From positions 1 through 7,176 of the forward strand of contig JAFLDC010000135.1 in assembly GCA_017302775.1 (NCBI GenBank): a DNA stretch of 7,176 nt, read 5' to 3'. The translations under genes were made by a program, and so were the position numbers. The notes under the pieces are model-generated. The model saw nothing but the letters and a program-made list of their open reading frames with translations, did no database searches and was not told the DNA's origin. The stretch's first letter is position 1; each line of letters starts with the position of its first letter. This DNA is from Sphingomonadales bacterium. GTDB taxonomy: Bacteria; Pseudomonadota; Alphaproteobacteria; Sphingomonadales; Sphingomonadaceae. Positions 1 through 6,459 of the stretch are shown here, piece by piece.

Positions 1-1
1 C

Positions 2-826
2 GATGTCGGCATCCATCGCCGCTGGCTCAATCCGATGAAGCCATTTGCTCAGACGGTTTTGGACGGCGCACACGGCGTCATGTTGACCAGTGCAACCTTG
101 AAGGACGGGCACGAGTGGGATGCCGCGGTAGTCCATTCCGGCGCTCCGGAACTAGGTATCACGCCGCGTCTGTCATGCTTCGACAGTCCATTTGATTATG
201 CCAACCAGGCTGAAGTCCTGATCGTAACCGATGTGGCGAAGGGTGACCTTGCTGGGCTGGCCGGAGCCTATGCGCGGCTGATCGAAGCATCCGGTGGCGG
301 CGCGCTAGGTCTTTTCACTGCCATCCGCAGACTGCGCGCAGTTCATGGCCGGATTGCCGATCGTCTGGCGCGCAGCGGGCTCCCTCTATTTGCGCAACAT
401 GTCGATCCGATTGATACCGGCACATTGGTTGACATCTTCCGTGACGACCCGCGCGCATCGTTGCTTGGTACCGATGCTTTGCGCGATGGCGTCGACGTGC
501 CAGGGGACTCGCTGCGACTGGTGGTGATGGAACAGGTTCCCTGGCCAAAACCGTCGATTCTGCACCGCGCACGGCGGCTTGCTGGCGGCGGTCAGGGATA
601 TGATGATCGGATCATTCGTGCCCGGCTTGGGCAAGCTTTCGGCAGGTTGATCCGCAGTCGCAGCGACTCCGGGGTATTCGTGGTATTGTCTGCAGCTTTT
701 CCCAGCCGATTGCTCAGCGCTTTTCCTGCTGGAACTGTTGTCACACGCGTGACGCTCGATCAGGCTTTACAGCGTGTCGCCGCCAGTGTTTCACCGCAAC
801 CAGTCAAACAAGAAGGTGCCCCTTGA
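2..826 (+). CDS. DinG/XPD-type ATP-dependent DNA helicase, C-terminal part (5' end outside window)
   Basis: The frame is open from base 2 and gives 274 visible residues. It is the second RecA-like domain (HELICc2) of a superfamily 2 helicase of the DinG/XPD type, which unwinds DNA using ATP. Visible motifs in order are TSATL (bases 86-100), a GLFTAIRRLR segment typical of motif IV (about bases 308-337), RDGVDVPG followed by LRLVVMEQVPWPKPS (motif V, from base 482), and QAFGRLIRSRSDSG (motif VI with its arginines, 632-673). The Walker A, DEAH box and iron-sulphur cysteines of this family would lie upstream and cannot be checked. DinG usually has F-W-E before GVDVPG; here it is L-R-D, a mild divergence. 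The stop TGA overlaps the TTG start of the phosphatase downstream. The family is secure. Whether it is the orthologue of E. coli DinG or a related alphaproteobacterial helicase is not decided. Confidence 0.88.
   Translation, partial: DVGIHRRWLNPMKPFAQTVLDGAHGVMLTSATLKDGHEWDAAVVHSGAPELGITPRLSCFDSPFDYANQAEVLIVTDVAKGDLAGLAGAYARLIEASGGGALGLFTAIRRLRAVHGRIADRLARSGLPLFAQHVDPIDTGTLVDIFRDDPRASLLGTDALRDGVDVPGDSLRLVVMEQVPWPKPSILHRARRLAGGGQGYDDRIIRARLGQAFGRLIRSRSDSGVFVVLSAAFPSRLLSAFPAGTVVTRVTLDQALQRVAASVSPQPVKQEGAP
811..816 (+). promoter_or_regulatory. Ribosome binding site that fixes the TTG start of the SixA-like gene
   Basis: AGAAGG lies 6 bases before TTG at 823 and inside the last codons of the helicase gene. 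No ATG or GTG near it would keep the conserved N-terminal strand and RHAK motif, so this site supports the TTG start and coupled translation. Confidence 0.7.
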
Positions 827-1365
827 AGATTCTCGGCCTGTTCCGTCACGCGAAATCAGATTGGCACGATCCACGCGCGCGCGATTTCGATCGCCCGCTT
901 AATGAACGCGGGCGCAAGGGCGCCGCCGTAATGGGCCGTCATGTGCGCGATCACGGCGTTATCTGGGATCGTATGGTATCATCTCCAGCGATCAGGTGTG
1001 CCGAAACGATCGAGATCGCGTGCGAAGCAGCGGGGCGACCGGTGGCGGTCAACTGGGACCGCCGTATATATCTGGCAAGCAGTGCTACGCTGGCGGACCT
1101 GCTGCGCGAGATTGACGGCGATCCCAAGTGCCTGATGATGGTAGGCCACAACCCTGGGCTGGAAGACCTGATCTTCGATCTGGTGCCGGATGACGGTTCA
1201 AGCCCATTGCGCGACGTGGTGGAGGTCAAATTTCCCACCGCCGCCTTCGCGGTGCTCGAGCTTGATATCGAGCGCTGGTCGGACCTTGCTGACAAGTGCG
1301 GTCGACTGGTCCACCTGACCCGGCCCCGTGATATCGATCCGGAGCTCGGGCCACTCCCGGTGTGA
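823..1365 (+). CDS. sixA: SixA-like phosphohistidine phosphatase (histidine phosphatase superfamily)
   Basis: This is a 180-residue protein of the histidine phosphatase superfamily, SixA branch. Members remove phosphate from phosphohistidine, for example on histidine phosphotransfer domains or PTS proteins. The N-terminal LFRHAK gives the nucleophile His9 and Arg8. SSPAIRCAET gives the phosphate-binding Arg58, and MMVGHNPGLEDL gives the second catalytic histidine, His109. The spacing and the GHNPGLE string are characteristic of SixA rather than of phosphoglycerate mutases. E. coli SixA is about 160 residues, so this one has a slightly longer tail. There is no signal peptide, so it should be cytoplasmic. 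It begins at TTG, overlapping the helicase TGA by 4 bases, with a good ribosome binding site, so it is probably coupled to the helicase gene. Its true substrate is unknown; the symbol records the family, not a tested function. Confidence 0.85.
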   Translation: MKILGLFRHAKSDWHDPRARDFDRPLNERGRKGAAVMGRHVRDHGVIWDRMVSSPAIRCAETIEIACEAAGRPVAVNWDRRIYLASSATLADLLREIDGDPKCLMMVGHNPGLEDLIFDLVPDDGSSPLRDVVEVKFPTAAFAVLELDIERWSDLADKCGRLVHLTRPRDIDPELGPLPV

Positions 1366-1367
1366 CG

Positions 1368-2801
1368 CTAGGCTTGGTGGATAGCCTTGGTCACCATGTA
1401 ACTGTCCATCCCTTCGGGCCCGCCCTCGCTGCCAAAGCCGGAGTCCTTCACTCCCCCGAAAGGAGCATCGACCGCGCTCAGGGCAAAAGTATTGATCCCA
1501 ACCATCCCGCTTTCGATCCCGTCGCCCAACAGATTGGCGGTACGCAGGCTTTCGGTAAAGGCGAAGGCAGCCAGGCCATAGGGGAGCCGGTTGGCCTTGG
1601 CCAAAGCATCTTCAAGGTTGGTGAAAGGCGCAGCGACCGCAACAGGCCCAAACGGTTCATTGTTCATGACATCAGCGCTGTCAGGCACATCGGCAAGCAG
1701 GGTCGGCTGAAAAAAGAAACCGGCGTTGCCGCGCTTGCCCCCAGCCATGACCCTTGCCCCTTTGGCCGCGGCATCCTCGACCAGCGCCTCGATCGCGCCC
1801 GGTCTGCGGACGTTGGCAAGCGGCCCCATCCGGCTTTCCGGATCAAGTCCCGCCCCCGGCGTTATGGCGTGGGTTCTTGCCGCAAAACCATCAACAAACC
1901 GCTGATATATGGATTCCTGCACGAAAAAGCGCGTCGGGCTCACACAGACTTGCCCTGCGTTTCGGAACTTCTGCGGCACCACCATATCCAGCGTCCGATC
2001 CAGATCGCAGTCCTCGAAAACAAGCACAGGGGCATGTCCGCCCAGCTCCATCGTTACCCTTTTCAGGCCGTCAGCAGCCAGCCGCATCAGGTGTTTGCCG
2101 ACCGGGATCGATCCGGTGAAGCTGACCTTGCGGATCACCGGGCTTGCCAGCAAGTGCCGACTGACAGCATCAGGGACACCATGCACGAGTTGGGCAACAC
2201 CCGCCGGCAGCCCTGCATCTTCAAGGCAGCGAATCAGGGCACCCGTACAGCCCGGAGTTTCCTCTGGCGGTTTCGCAATGACAGAGCAGCCCACCGCTAG
2301 CGCAGGTGCCACTTTCTTGGCCATCAGATAGAGCGGAAAGTTCCACGGGCTGAAGGCCGCTACTGGCCCGATCGGCTGCTTGATCACCATTGCGCGTTGG
2401 CCAGTGGGGCGCACCAGTAGCCGGCCGTAGGTCCGACTGGCCTCCTCAGCGCACCAATCAAATATCTGCGCACTGGCCAGCACTTCGCTGCGCGCTTCGG
2501 CTATCACTTTGCCTTGTTCCAGTGTCAGCAAAGTGGCGATCGCTTCGGCCCGCTCCCGCAGTAGTGCTGCGGTTTTCTTCAAGACCGCTGCACGCTGTTC
2601 TACGGCAGTCCCCTTCCACAGCCTGAACCCCCGGTCGGCTGCTTCCAGCGCTGAATCCAGGTCAGCAGGTGTAGCAAGCGGAACATGGGCGATCGCCTCG
2701 CCGCTAGCCGGGTTAAGCACCGGGAACAGATCCCGACCTTCGCCAATCTTCCAACTGCCGTTGATAAATAGCGCCAAGTCAGCGTCGTAAGTCGTCGTCA
2801 T
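1368..2801 (-). CDS. gabD: NAD-dependent aldehyde dehydrogenase, succinate-semialdehyde dehydrogenase-like (GabD family)
   Basis: This is a full-length aldehyde dehydrogenase of 477 residues (E. coli GabD has 482). It oxidises an aldehyde to the acid; the closest recognised family converts succinate semialdehyde to succinate, linking GABA breakdown to the TCA cycle. The catalytic set is complete: Asn154 in SPWNFP, Lys177 in IAKPPEETP, Glu252 in MELGGHAP, nucleophile Cys286 in RNAGQVCV, and Glu382 in NNEPFGPV. Glu180 takes the position that binds the adenosine ribose hydroxyls in NAD enzymes, where GabD has Ser, so NAD preference is inferred. The Cys-x-Cys pair of GabD is absent (C-V-S), so no redox switch is expected. 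Lys162 stands where SSADH has a substrate-binding arginine (human Arg213), so the exact substrate is open. The ATG at 2801 has GAGG 7 bases upstream, inside a hairpin. It lies 30 bp after the MerR gene and ends 2 bp from the oppositely directed sixA-like gene. Confidence 0.85.
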   Translation of the reverse strand: MTTTYDADLALFINGSWKIGEGRDLFPVLNPASGEAIAHVPLATPADLDSALEAADRGFRLWKGTAVEQRAAVLKKTAALLRERAEAIATLLTLEQGKVIAEARSEVLASAQIFDWCAEEASRTYGRLLVRPTGQRAMVIKQPIGPVAAFSPWNFPLYLMAKKVAPALAVGCSVIAKPPEETPGCTGALIRCLEDAGLPAGVAQLVHGVPDAVSRHLLASPVIRKVSFTGSIPVGKHLMRLAADGLKRVTMELGGHAPVLVFEDCDLDRTLDMVVPQKFRNAGQVCVSPTRFFVQESIYQRFVDGFAARTHAITPGAGLDPESRMGPLANVRRPGAIEALVEDAAAKGARVMAGGKRGNAGFFFQPTLLADVPDSADVMNNEPFGPVAVAAPFTNLEDALAKANRLPYGLAAFAFTESLRTANLLGDGIESGMVGINTFALSAVDAPFGGVKDSGFGSEGGPEGMDSYMVTKAIHQA

Positions 2802-2807
2802 GGGAAT

Positions 2808-2825
2808 GCCTCACTTTCGTGAAGC
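2808..2825 (-). promoter_or_regulatory. Hairpin with GAAA tetraloop covering the ribosome binding site of the aldehyde dehydrogenase gene
   Basis: On the minus strand, arms GCTTCAC and GTGAGGC enclose a GAAA loop: seven pairs, one of them G-U, capped by a stable GNRA-type loop. The 3' arm contains GAGG, the only good ribosome binding site for the gene starting at 2801. It fills most of the 30-base gap after the MerR gene. The pairing is seen directly; a role in lowering or timing translation is inferred. No T run follows, so it is not an intrinsic terminator. Confidence 0.45.
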
Positions 2826-2831
2826 CAGTCT

Positions 2832-3266
2832 CTAAGCCTCGTGCAGTGCATTTACCAGCGTAGTGCGCAGCGCAATCAACCGCGCACGCAACGCAAAGTT
2901 GGCGCTCATAGCGGAGAGCGGCACAGCGACCTGCGGTGCCGCGGCAGTCGCGCCAGTCAGCGGCACGGCGGACTTCCCTCGGCCTTGCAGCGCGCTTTTG
3001 GCACCCTTCAGGGTGTAACCTTCGCGGTGTACCAGCCGGTCGATCTCCTTGACCAAGGCGATATCTTCCGACCGATAGTATCGTCGGCCTCCGCTGCGCT
3101 TCAGGGGTTTTAGCATCGGGAACTGCTCTTCCCAATAGCGCAGGACATGCTGCCGGATGCCAACCGCCTTGGCGACCTCGCCAATAGTGCGAAGCGCAGT
3201 GAGATCCTTGCCATCCACAAAGTCCGAACCTTGCATAGTTTGGGTGGCAGGACCCGGGTCGGTCAT
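2832..3266 (-). CDS. MerR-family transcriptional regulator, small, without a clear effector domain
   Basis: This 144-residue protein has a winged-helix MerR DNA-binding domain at about residues 26-95. The helix-turn-helix [22 protein letters not shown] is followed by the wing GGRRYYR (59-65) and the [20 protein letters not shown] helices. The remainder is an Ala/Val/Pro-rich linker (about 96-120) and a short C-terminal helix. No metal-binding cysteines or drug-binding domain is visible; the protein contains no cysteine at all. It matches the MerR-type protein commonly found right after ihfA in alphaproteobacteria, whose targets are generally unknown. The ATG at 3266 overlaps the ihfA stop as ATGA. 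The upstream AAAGG is too close to act alone, which suggests coupling to ihfA. Met11 is the only nearby alternative and has no ribosome binding site. It may control its own operon or the aldehyde dehydrogenase downstream; that is inference. Confidence 0.85.
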   Translation of the reverse strand: MTDPGPATQTMQGSDFVDGKDLTALRTIGEVAKAVGIRQHVLRYWEEQFPMLKPLKRSGGRRYYRSEDIALVKEIDRLVHREGYTLKGAKSALQGRGKSAVPLTGATAAAPQVAVPLSAMSANFALRARLIALRTTLVNALHEA

Positions 3267-3550
3267 CCTTTGGCGATCCGTTCTTTCAACATCTGGCTGG
3301 CACGGAAAGTCAAAACCCGGCGCGGCGTGATCGGCACTTCTACACCGGTTTTCGGATTGCGACCGATCCGCTGGGCCTTGTCCCGCAACAAGAAGGTCCC
3401 AAATCTGGAAATCTTCACGTTTTCGCCGCTTTCCAGCGCTGCCGACATGTGATCCAGCACCGATTCGACCATGGTAAGGGATTCTGACCGCGAAAGACCA
3501 AGCTTCCGGTTCAGCGCTTCAGCCAGATCAGCACGAGTGAGAGTTGTCAT
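3263..3550 (-). CDS. ihfA: Integration host factor subunit alpha
   Basis: This 95-residue DNA-bending protein pairs with IHF-beta and shapes the nucleoid, promoters and recombination sites. Visible features are the N-terminal helices ([21 protein letters not shown]), VKISRFGTF (45-53), and the beta-arm RNPKTG (64-69) with the proline (Pro66) that wedges into the DNA, then [20 protein letters not shown]. Length matches the family (about 95-100). A longer open frame continues upstream to 3766, but it runs back into fabH. The family normally starts just before LTRAD, so ATG at 3550 is chosen. Its ribosome binding site is weak: GGAAAGG sits about 13 bases away. The gene follows fabH after 116 bp and overlaps the MerR gene by 4 bp. 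The alpha rather than beta or HU assignment rests on the N-terminus and on the alphaproteobacterial fabH-ihfA-merR order. Confidence 0.93.
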   Translation of the reverse strand: MTTLTRADLAEALNRKLGLSRSESLTMVESVLDHMSAALESGENVKISRFGTFLLRDKAQRIGRNPKTGVEVPITPRRVLTFRASQMLKERIAKG

Positions 3551-3666
3551 TGGTGTACCAGCACCTTTCCCGAATTGAGATGCGACCTCTCGATTCGGGA
3601 GAATTGCAAATTCGTCACCAAATTGCAACGCAATCGCTGGATTTTGTAGGATTATCCCGCCGATTG
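3551..3666 (-). promoter_or_regulatory. fabH-ihfA intergenic region: candidate ihfA promoter and leader with dyads
   Basis: This is the largest break inside the minus-strand cluster. It holds GATAAT (3656-3651), a fair -10 element with no convincing -35. It also holds two copies of AATTGCAA (3602-3609 and 3621-3628, 19 bp apart), and a short dyad ATTGC-AAC-GCAAT (3622-3634). A hairpin has arms at 3568... more exactly 3569-3580 and 3588-3599 (11 of 12 positions pair), ending just before the ribosome binding site. No T run follows the hairpin. The elements are seen; separate transcription of ihfA and any operator role are inferred. Confidence 0.3.
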
Positions 3667-4635
3667 TTAGATCCGGATCAGGCTGGCACCCCAGGTGAAG
3701 CCACCGCCCATCGCCTCCATAACAACCAGATCGCCGGTTTTGATGCGTCCATCGCGGACTGCACAATCGAGCGCGAGCGGTACGGATGCGGCCGAGGTGT
3801 TGGCATGACGATCTACAGTAACCACGACCTTTTCGGGCGGTAAGCCCAGCTTTCTGGCCGTTGCATCAAGAATTCGCTGGTTAGCCTGATGGGGAACCAC
3901 CCAATCGATATCCGCCGCGGACAAGCCTACTTCGGCCAGCACCGAGCCGAGCACATCAGCCAGATTGGTAACCGCGTGACGAAACACCTCGCGCCCCTTC
4001 ATCCGGATGTGGCCGACGGTCTGCGTGCGGGACGGGCCGCCATCTACATAGAGCAGCTCATTATGAGCGCCATCGGCATGAAGGTGCGTGGTGAGCAGGC
4101 CTGGGCCGTCATCAGCGACATCGCGAGCTTCCAGCACAACCGCGCCTGCACCATCCCCAAAAAGGACACAGGTAGTTCGGTCATCCCAGTCAAGGATCCG
4201 GCTCATGGTTTCGGCGCCAATTACCAACGCACGCTGCGCCATCCCCGTACGTAACATGGAATCAGCGACGCCAAGCGCATAGAGGAACCCCGAGCAGACG
4301 GCCGCCACGTCAAAGGCGATCCCGCCATTGGCCCCGATTGCATCCTGCACAATCGTCGCAGTTGCGGGGAAAGTTTGATCAGGCGTCGCCGTTGCCAGCA
4401 CGATCAGCCCGATATCGCTGCCTTGCAGCTTGGCCGCAGCCAGGGCAGCCTGCGCGGCTGCTACTGCCAGACTGGCCGTCGTCTCGCCCTCCCCGGCGAT
4501 GTAGCGCTGCCGGATACCGCTGCGTTCAACGATCCATTCATCGCTGGTGTCGACCGTTTCCGCCAGCTCGCGGTTGGTCACCACCCGAGCCGGCAATGAC
4601 GAGCCGGTACCAACAAGGATTGATCGACGTGTCAT
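3667..4635 (-). CDS. fabH: Beta-ketoacyl-ACP synthase III
   Basis: This is the initiating condensing enzyme of type II fatty acid synthesis, joining acetyl-CoA to malonyl-ACP in the cytoplasm. At 322 residues it matches the family (E. coli 317). The catalytic triad is complete: Cys114 in DVAAVCSGF, His249 in [10 protein letters not shown] and Asn279 in [10 protein letters not shown]. The N-terminal [15 protein letters not shown] and the C-terminal [13 protein letters not shown] are FabH signatures. The ATG overlaps the plsX stop by 4 bases (ATGA) and has AAGG 7 bases upstream inside plsX, so it is translationally coupled to plsX. This pairing is widespread and joins fatty acid initiation to phospholipid acylation. 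Acyl-CoA preference (straight or branched) cannot be read from the sequence by eye. Confidence 0.97.
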   Translation of the reverse strand: MTRRSILVGTGSSLPARVVTNRELAETVDTSDEWIVERSGIRQRYIAGEGETTASLAVAAAQAALAAAKLQGSDIGLIVLATATPDQTFPATATIVQDAIGANGGIAFDVAAVCSGFLYALGVADSMLRTGMAQRALVIGAETMSRILDWDDRTTCVLFGDGAGAVVLEARDVADDGPGLLTTHLHADGAHNELLYVDGGPSRTQTVGHIRMKGREVFRHAVTNLADVLGSVLAEVGLSAADIDWVVPHQANQRILDATARKLGLPPEKVVVTVDRHANTSAASVPLALDCAVRDGRIKTGDLVVMEAMGGGFTWGASLIRI

Positions 4636-5687
4636 TCGGCTGCCTTAGAAACGCTGCGCAGGCTGCCGGTCCCCAGGCGAGCAAGATCGGCGGTAATCCG
4701 CTCGGTCAGATTTTCCTCCAGCAATCGCGCGGTCACCGCCACCGCATTGGCCACCCCAACCGCTGTAGCTGAGCCATGACTTTTCACCACGACACCGTTC
4801 AGGCCAAGGAAAACGGCACCATTGTGATTGTTGGGATCAAGGTGGTGCTTGAGCAGTTCGGTGGCCGGACGTGAAACCAGAAACCCGAACTTGGACCGGA
4901 TAGAACTGGAAAAGGCCCGGCGCAGCAGATCCGCCACAAACCGCGCCGTACCTTCCACCGCCTTTAGCGCGATATTGCCCGAAAATCCGTCGGTTACGAC
5001 CACGTCAACATCACCACGGCCCAGCTTGTCGGCCTCGACAAAACCATCGAAGGTGATTGCAAGTTCAGCCGCCGCCGCCTTCAGCTGGGCGGCAGCAATC
5101 TGCAGATCTCCGGTTCCCTTTGTCTCTTCCGTACCAATGTTCAGCAGCCGTACCCGCGGTGCATCTCGGCCGGTAACGATCCGCGAGTAAGCCGCTCCCA
5201 TAATCGCGAACTGCACCAGATTGCGGGCATCACATTCGGTATTCGCGCCAAGATCAAGCATCACCAGATCATTGTCGCCAAGTGTCGGAAGCAACGCAGA
5301 CAAGGCAGGGCGATCGATTCCCGGCATGGTGCGTAAGGCCAGCTTGGCCATCGCCATCAGCGCGCCCGTATTTCCAGCACTGACCGCTGCCCCGGCATCG
5401 CCGGTCTTCACTGCGTTGATCGCCAGCCCCATCGACGTTGTCTTTGCCCGGCGTAAAGCCTGGGTGGGACGCTCATCGCCCGCTACAACATCGTCGCAGT
5501 GCAGAATTTCAGAGGCAGCACGCAGGTTTGGGTGTTTACCCAGCGCATCTTTGATGCGTTGCTCGTCGCCGACCAGCAGAAATTTGAAGCGATCATGGCG
5601 CCTACGCGCAAGCGCGGCGCCTTCCACCATCACGCGCACGCCCTCATCGCCGCCCATCGCGTCAACGGCGATACGCGGCAAATTCAT
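4632..5687 (-). CDS. plsX: Phosphate acyltransferase PlsX
   Basis: PlsX converts acyl-ACP plus phosphate into acyl-phosphate, the donor for PlsY-catalysed acylation of glycerol-3-phosphate. It is a peripheral membrane enzyme. At 351 residues it is typical. Conserved strings in order are DAMGGD (9-14), [12 protein letters not shown] (79-90), SAGNTGAL (103-110), DLGANTECD (145-153), NIGTEETKG (183-191), VTDGFSGN (231-238) and [14 protein letters not shown] (294-307). The residue two after DAMGGD-E-G is Val where many homologues have Pro; sphingomonad-like PlsX proteins tolerate this. The ATG at 5687 has GGAG 9 bases upstream and follows rpmF by 25 bp. The stop overlaps fabH. Expression is probably from the promoter before rpmF, since no promoter is evident in the 25-bp gap. 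Confidence 0.96.
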   Translation of the reverse strand: MNLPRIAVDAMGGDEGVRVMVEGAALARRRHDRFKFLLVGDEQRIKDALGKHPNLRAASEILHCDDVVAGDERPTQALRRAKTTSMGLAINAVKTGDAGAAVSAGNTGALMAMAKLALRTMPGIDRPALSALLPTLGDNDLVMLDLGANTECDARNLVQFAIMGAAYSRIVTGRDAPRVRLLNIGTEETKGTGDLQIAAAQLKAAAAELAITFDGFVEADKLGRGDVDVVVTDGFSGNIALKAVEGTARFVADLLRRAFSSSIRSKFGFLVSRPATELLKHHLDPNNHNGAVFLGLNGVVVKSHGSATAVGVANAVAVTARLLEENLTERITADLARLGTGSLRSVSKAAE

Positions 5688-5712
5688 GGGCGCTTACTCC
5701 GCAAGATTGCGC

Positions 5713-5892
5713 TTAGAGCTCGACCGCGATGACTTCGCGTCCGTTGTAGTGACCGCAGGCGCCACACAGATTGTGCGGGCGCTTCAACTCACCACAGTTG
5801 GGGCATTCATGAAACGCTTCAACCTTCAGCGCATCATGGCTGCGGCGCATGCCCCGGCGTGAGGGGCTGGTTTTTCTTTTGGGGACAGCCAT
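5713..5892 (-). CDS. rpmF: 50S ribosomal protein L32
   Basis: This is a short gene of 59 codons plus TAA. The product begins [20 protein letters not shown], the classic L32 N-terminus, continues with [20 protein letters not shown], and ends with GREVIAVEL. Cys30, Cys33, Cys43 and Cys46 form the two CxxC pairs of the zinc-ribbon form of L32, as opposed to the cysteine-free paralogue made under zinc limitation in some bacteria. L32 is a small structural protein of the large ribosomal subunit. The ATG at 5892 has AGG 7 bases upstream. It is the first gene of the minus-strand cluster, and rpmF directly before plsX is a very common arrangement. Confidence 0.97.
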   Translation of the reverse strand: MAVPKRKTSPSRRGMRRSHDALKVEAFHECPNCGELKRPHNLCGACGHYNGREVIAVEL

Positions 5893-5931
5893 CGAGGCAC
5901 CTGTTCCTGCAAATTGTCAAACGGTCTAGTA

Positions 5932-5961
5932 AAGCCGTCCACGACCTAGGGTCGGCGGCTT
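5932..5961 (-). promoter_or_regulatory. Two-part hairpin in the rpmF leader
   Basis: Inner arms CGACC/GGTCG (5942-5946 and 5950-5954) with a 3-base loop lie inside outer arms AAGCCG/CGGCTT (5932-5937 and 5956-5961), separated by a small asymmetric internal loop. If transcription starts near 5966, this forms the 5' end of the rpmF RNA. It could stabilise the message or regulate it, or act as a DNA dyad in the divergent region. No T run follows in either direction. Confidence 0.3.
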
Positions 5962-5972
5962 GCGAAGGCGCG

Positions 5973-6000
5973 CCTATAGCGAATTTGACGCGGCATGCAA
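5973..6000 (-). promoter_or_regulatory. Candidate promoter of the rpmF-plsX-fabH cluster
   Basis: Read on the minus strand, TTGCAT (6000-5995) and TATAGG (5978-5973) are separated by 16 bp, a fair match to a housekeeping -35/-10 pair (4 of 6 in each box). The start would be near 5966, giving a leader of about 74 bases before rpmF. This is the best match by eye in the divergent region. I saw no comparable plus-strand promoter for the MAPEG gene. Confidence 0.3.
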
Positions 6001-6036
6001 GCACCCTCACCGTTGCCCGGTCGGATATGGACGAAC

Positions 6037-6043
6037 AGGGAGA
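6037..6043 (+). promoter_or_regulatory. Ribosome binding site that fixes the start of the MAPEG gene
   Basis: AGGGAGA lies just before ATG 6049, with 6 bases between GGAG and the ATG. It decides against the longer frame starting at ATG 5995, whose extra 18 residues are polar and precede the natural first membrane segment. Confidence 0.75.
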
Positions 6044-6048
6044 ACTTC

Positions 6049-6447
6049 ATGACAATCCTACTACCCATCACGTTGTGCCTCGCTGCTGCCGCGGCGATCA
6101 TCAACTTCTGGCTGGCCATGCGTTGCGGCCAGGTTCGGATGAAGCACAAGATAAATATCGGCACCGGCGGGAATGACCTGCTGGAACGCCGGATGCGCGC
6201 GCAGCTTAATTTCGTTGAGAATACCCCTTGGGTGCTGGCGTTGATCGCATCGATCGAATTGGCCGGAAAGGCTGGCAACTGGCTGGCGATAATCGGCGCA
6301 CTCTACATGATTTCACGTGTAGCGCACGGCTTTGGCATGGACGGCGGAAGCCTGGAGAAGGGGCGCAGCTTTGGCGTAATGGTAACCATGCTAACGCAGC
6401 TCGGCTTGGCCATCGTTGCCGTGCTGATCGTGCTCGGCGTAATGTAG
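6049..6447 (+). CDS. MAPEG-family integral membrane protein
   Basis: This 132-residue membrane protein belongs to the MAPEG family (membrane-associated proteins in eicosanoid and glutathione metabolism). Some bacterial members are glutathione transferases or peroxidases; many are uncharacterised. Four hydrophobic segments fit the fold: about residues 2-24, 60-72, 78-96 and 109-131. The family signature is ERRMRAQLNFVENTP (46-60), with the conserved Arg, Asn and Glu that contribute to glutathione binding in studied members. A second conserved patch is SRVAHGFGMD (89-98). The strong ribosome binding site supports ATG 6049 over the ATG at 5995. It is divergent from rpmF and converges with the metallo-hydrolase, whose stop is 12 bp away. 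Its neighbour belongs to the glyoxalase-II-like branch, whose relatives can act on glutathione thioesters; a shared thiol role is only a guess. The enzymatic activity is unknown. Confidence 0.85.
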   Translation: MTILLPITLCLAAAAAIINFWLAMRCGQVRMKHKINIGTGGNDLLERRMRAQLNFVENTPWVLALIASIELAGKAGNWLAIIGALYMISRVAHGFGMDGGSLEKGRSFGVMVTMLTQLGLAIVAVLIVLGVM

Positions 6448-6459
6448 CAACGGCCAGCT

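Noticed and set aside
1254..1273. Inverted repeat GCTCGA / TCGAGC inside the SixA-like gene
   Set aside because: It is a short 6-bp arm pair in coding sequence of high GC and is expected by chance.
1362..2300. A 312-codon open frame on the plus strand opposite the aldehyde dehydrogenase gene
   Set aside because: The opposite strand encodes a complete, catalytically intact dehydrogenase. The plus-strand product has no recognisable domain and is low-complexity in Arg, His and Pro, as expected of an antisense shadow.
3551..3766. N-terminal extension of ihfA to a start at 3766
   Set aside because: The extra 72 residues run through the fabH-ihfA gap into fabH, and the family starts at the conserved LTRAD segment, so the ATG at 3550 is preferred.
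5221..5862. A 213-codon plus-strand open frame across plsX and rpmF
   Set aside because: It is antisense to two firmly identified genes, and its product is Ser/Arg/Ala-rich without any recognisable motif.
5995..6048. Longer start for the MAPEG protein at ATG 5995
   Set aside because: The added 18 residues are polar, and a strong ribosome binding site sits directly before ATG 6049.
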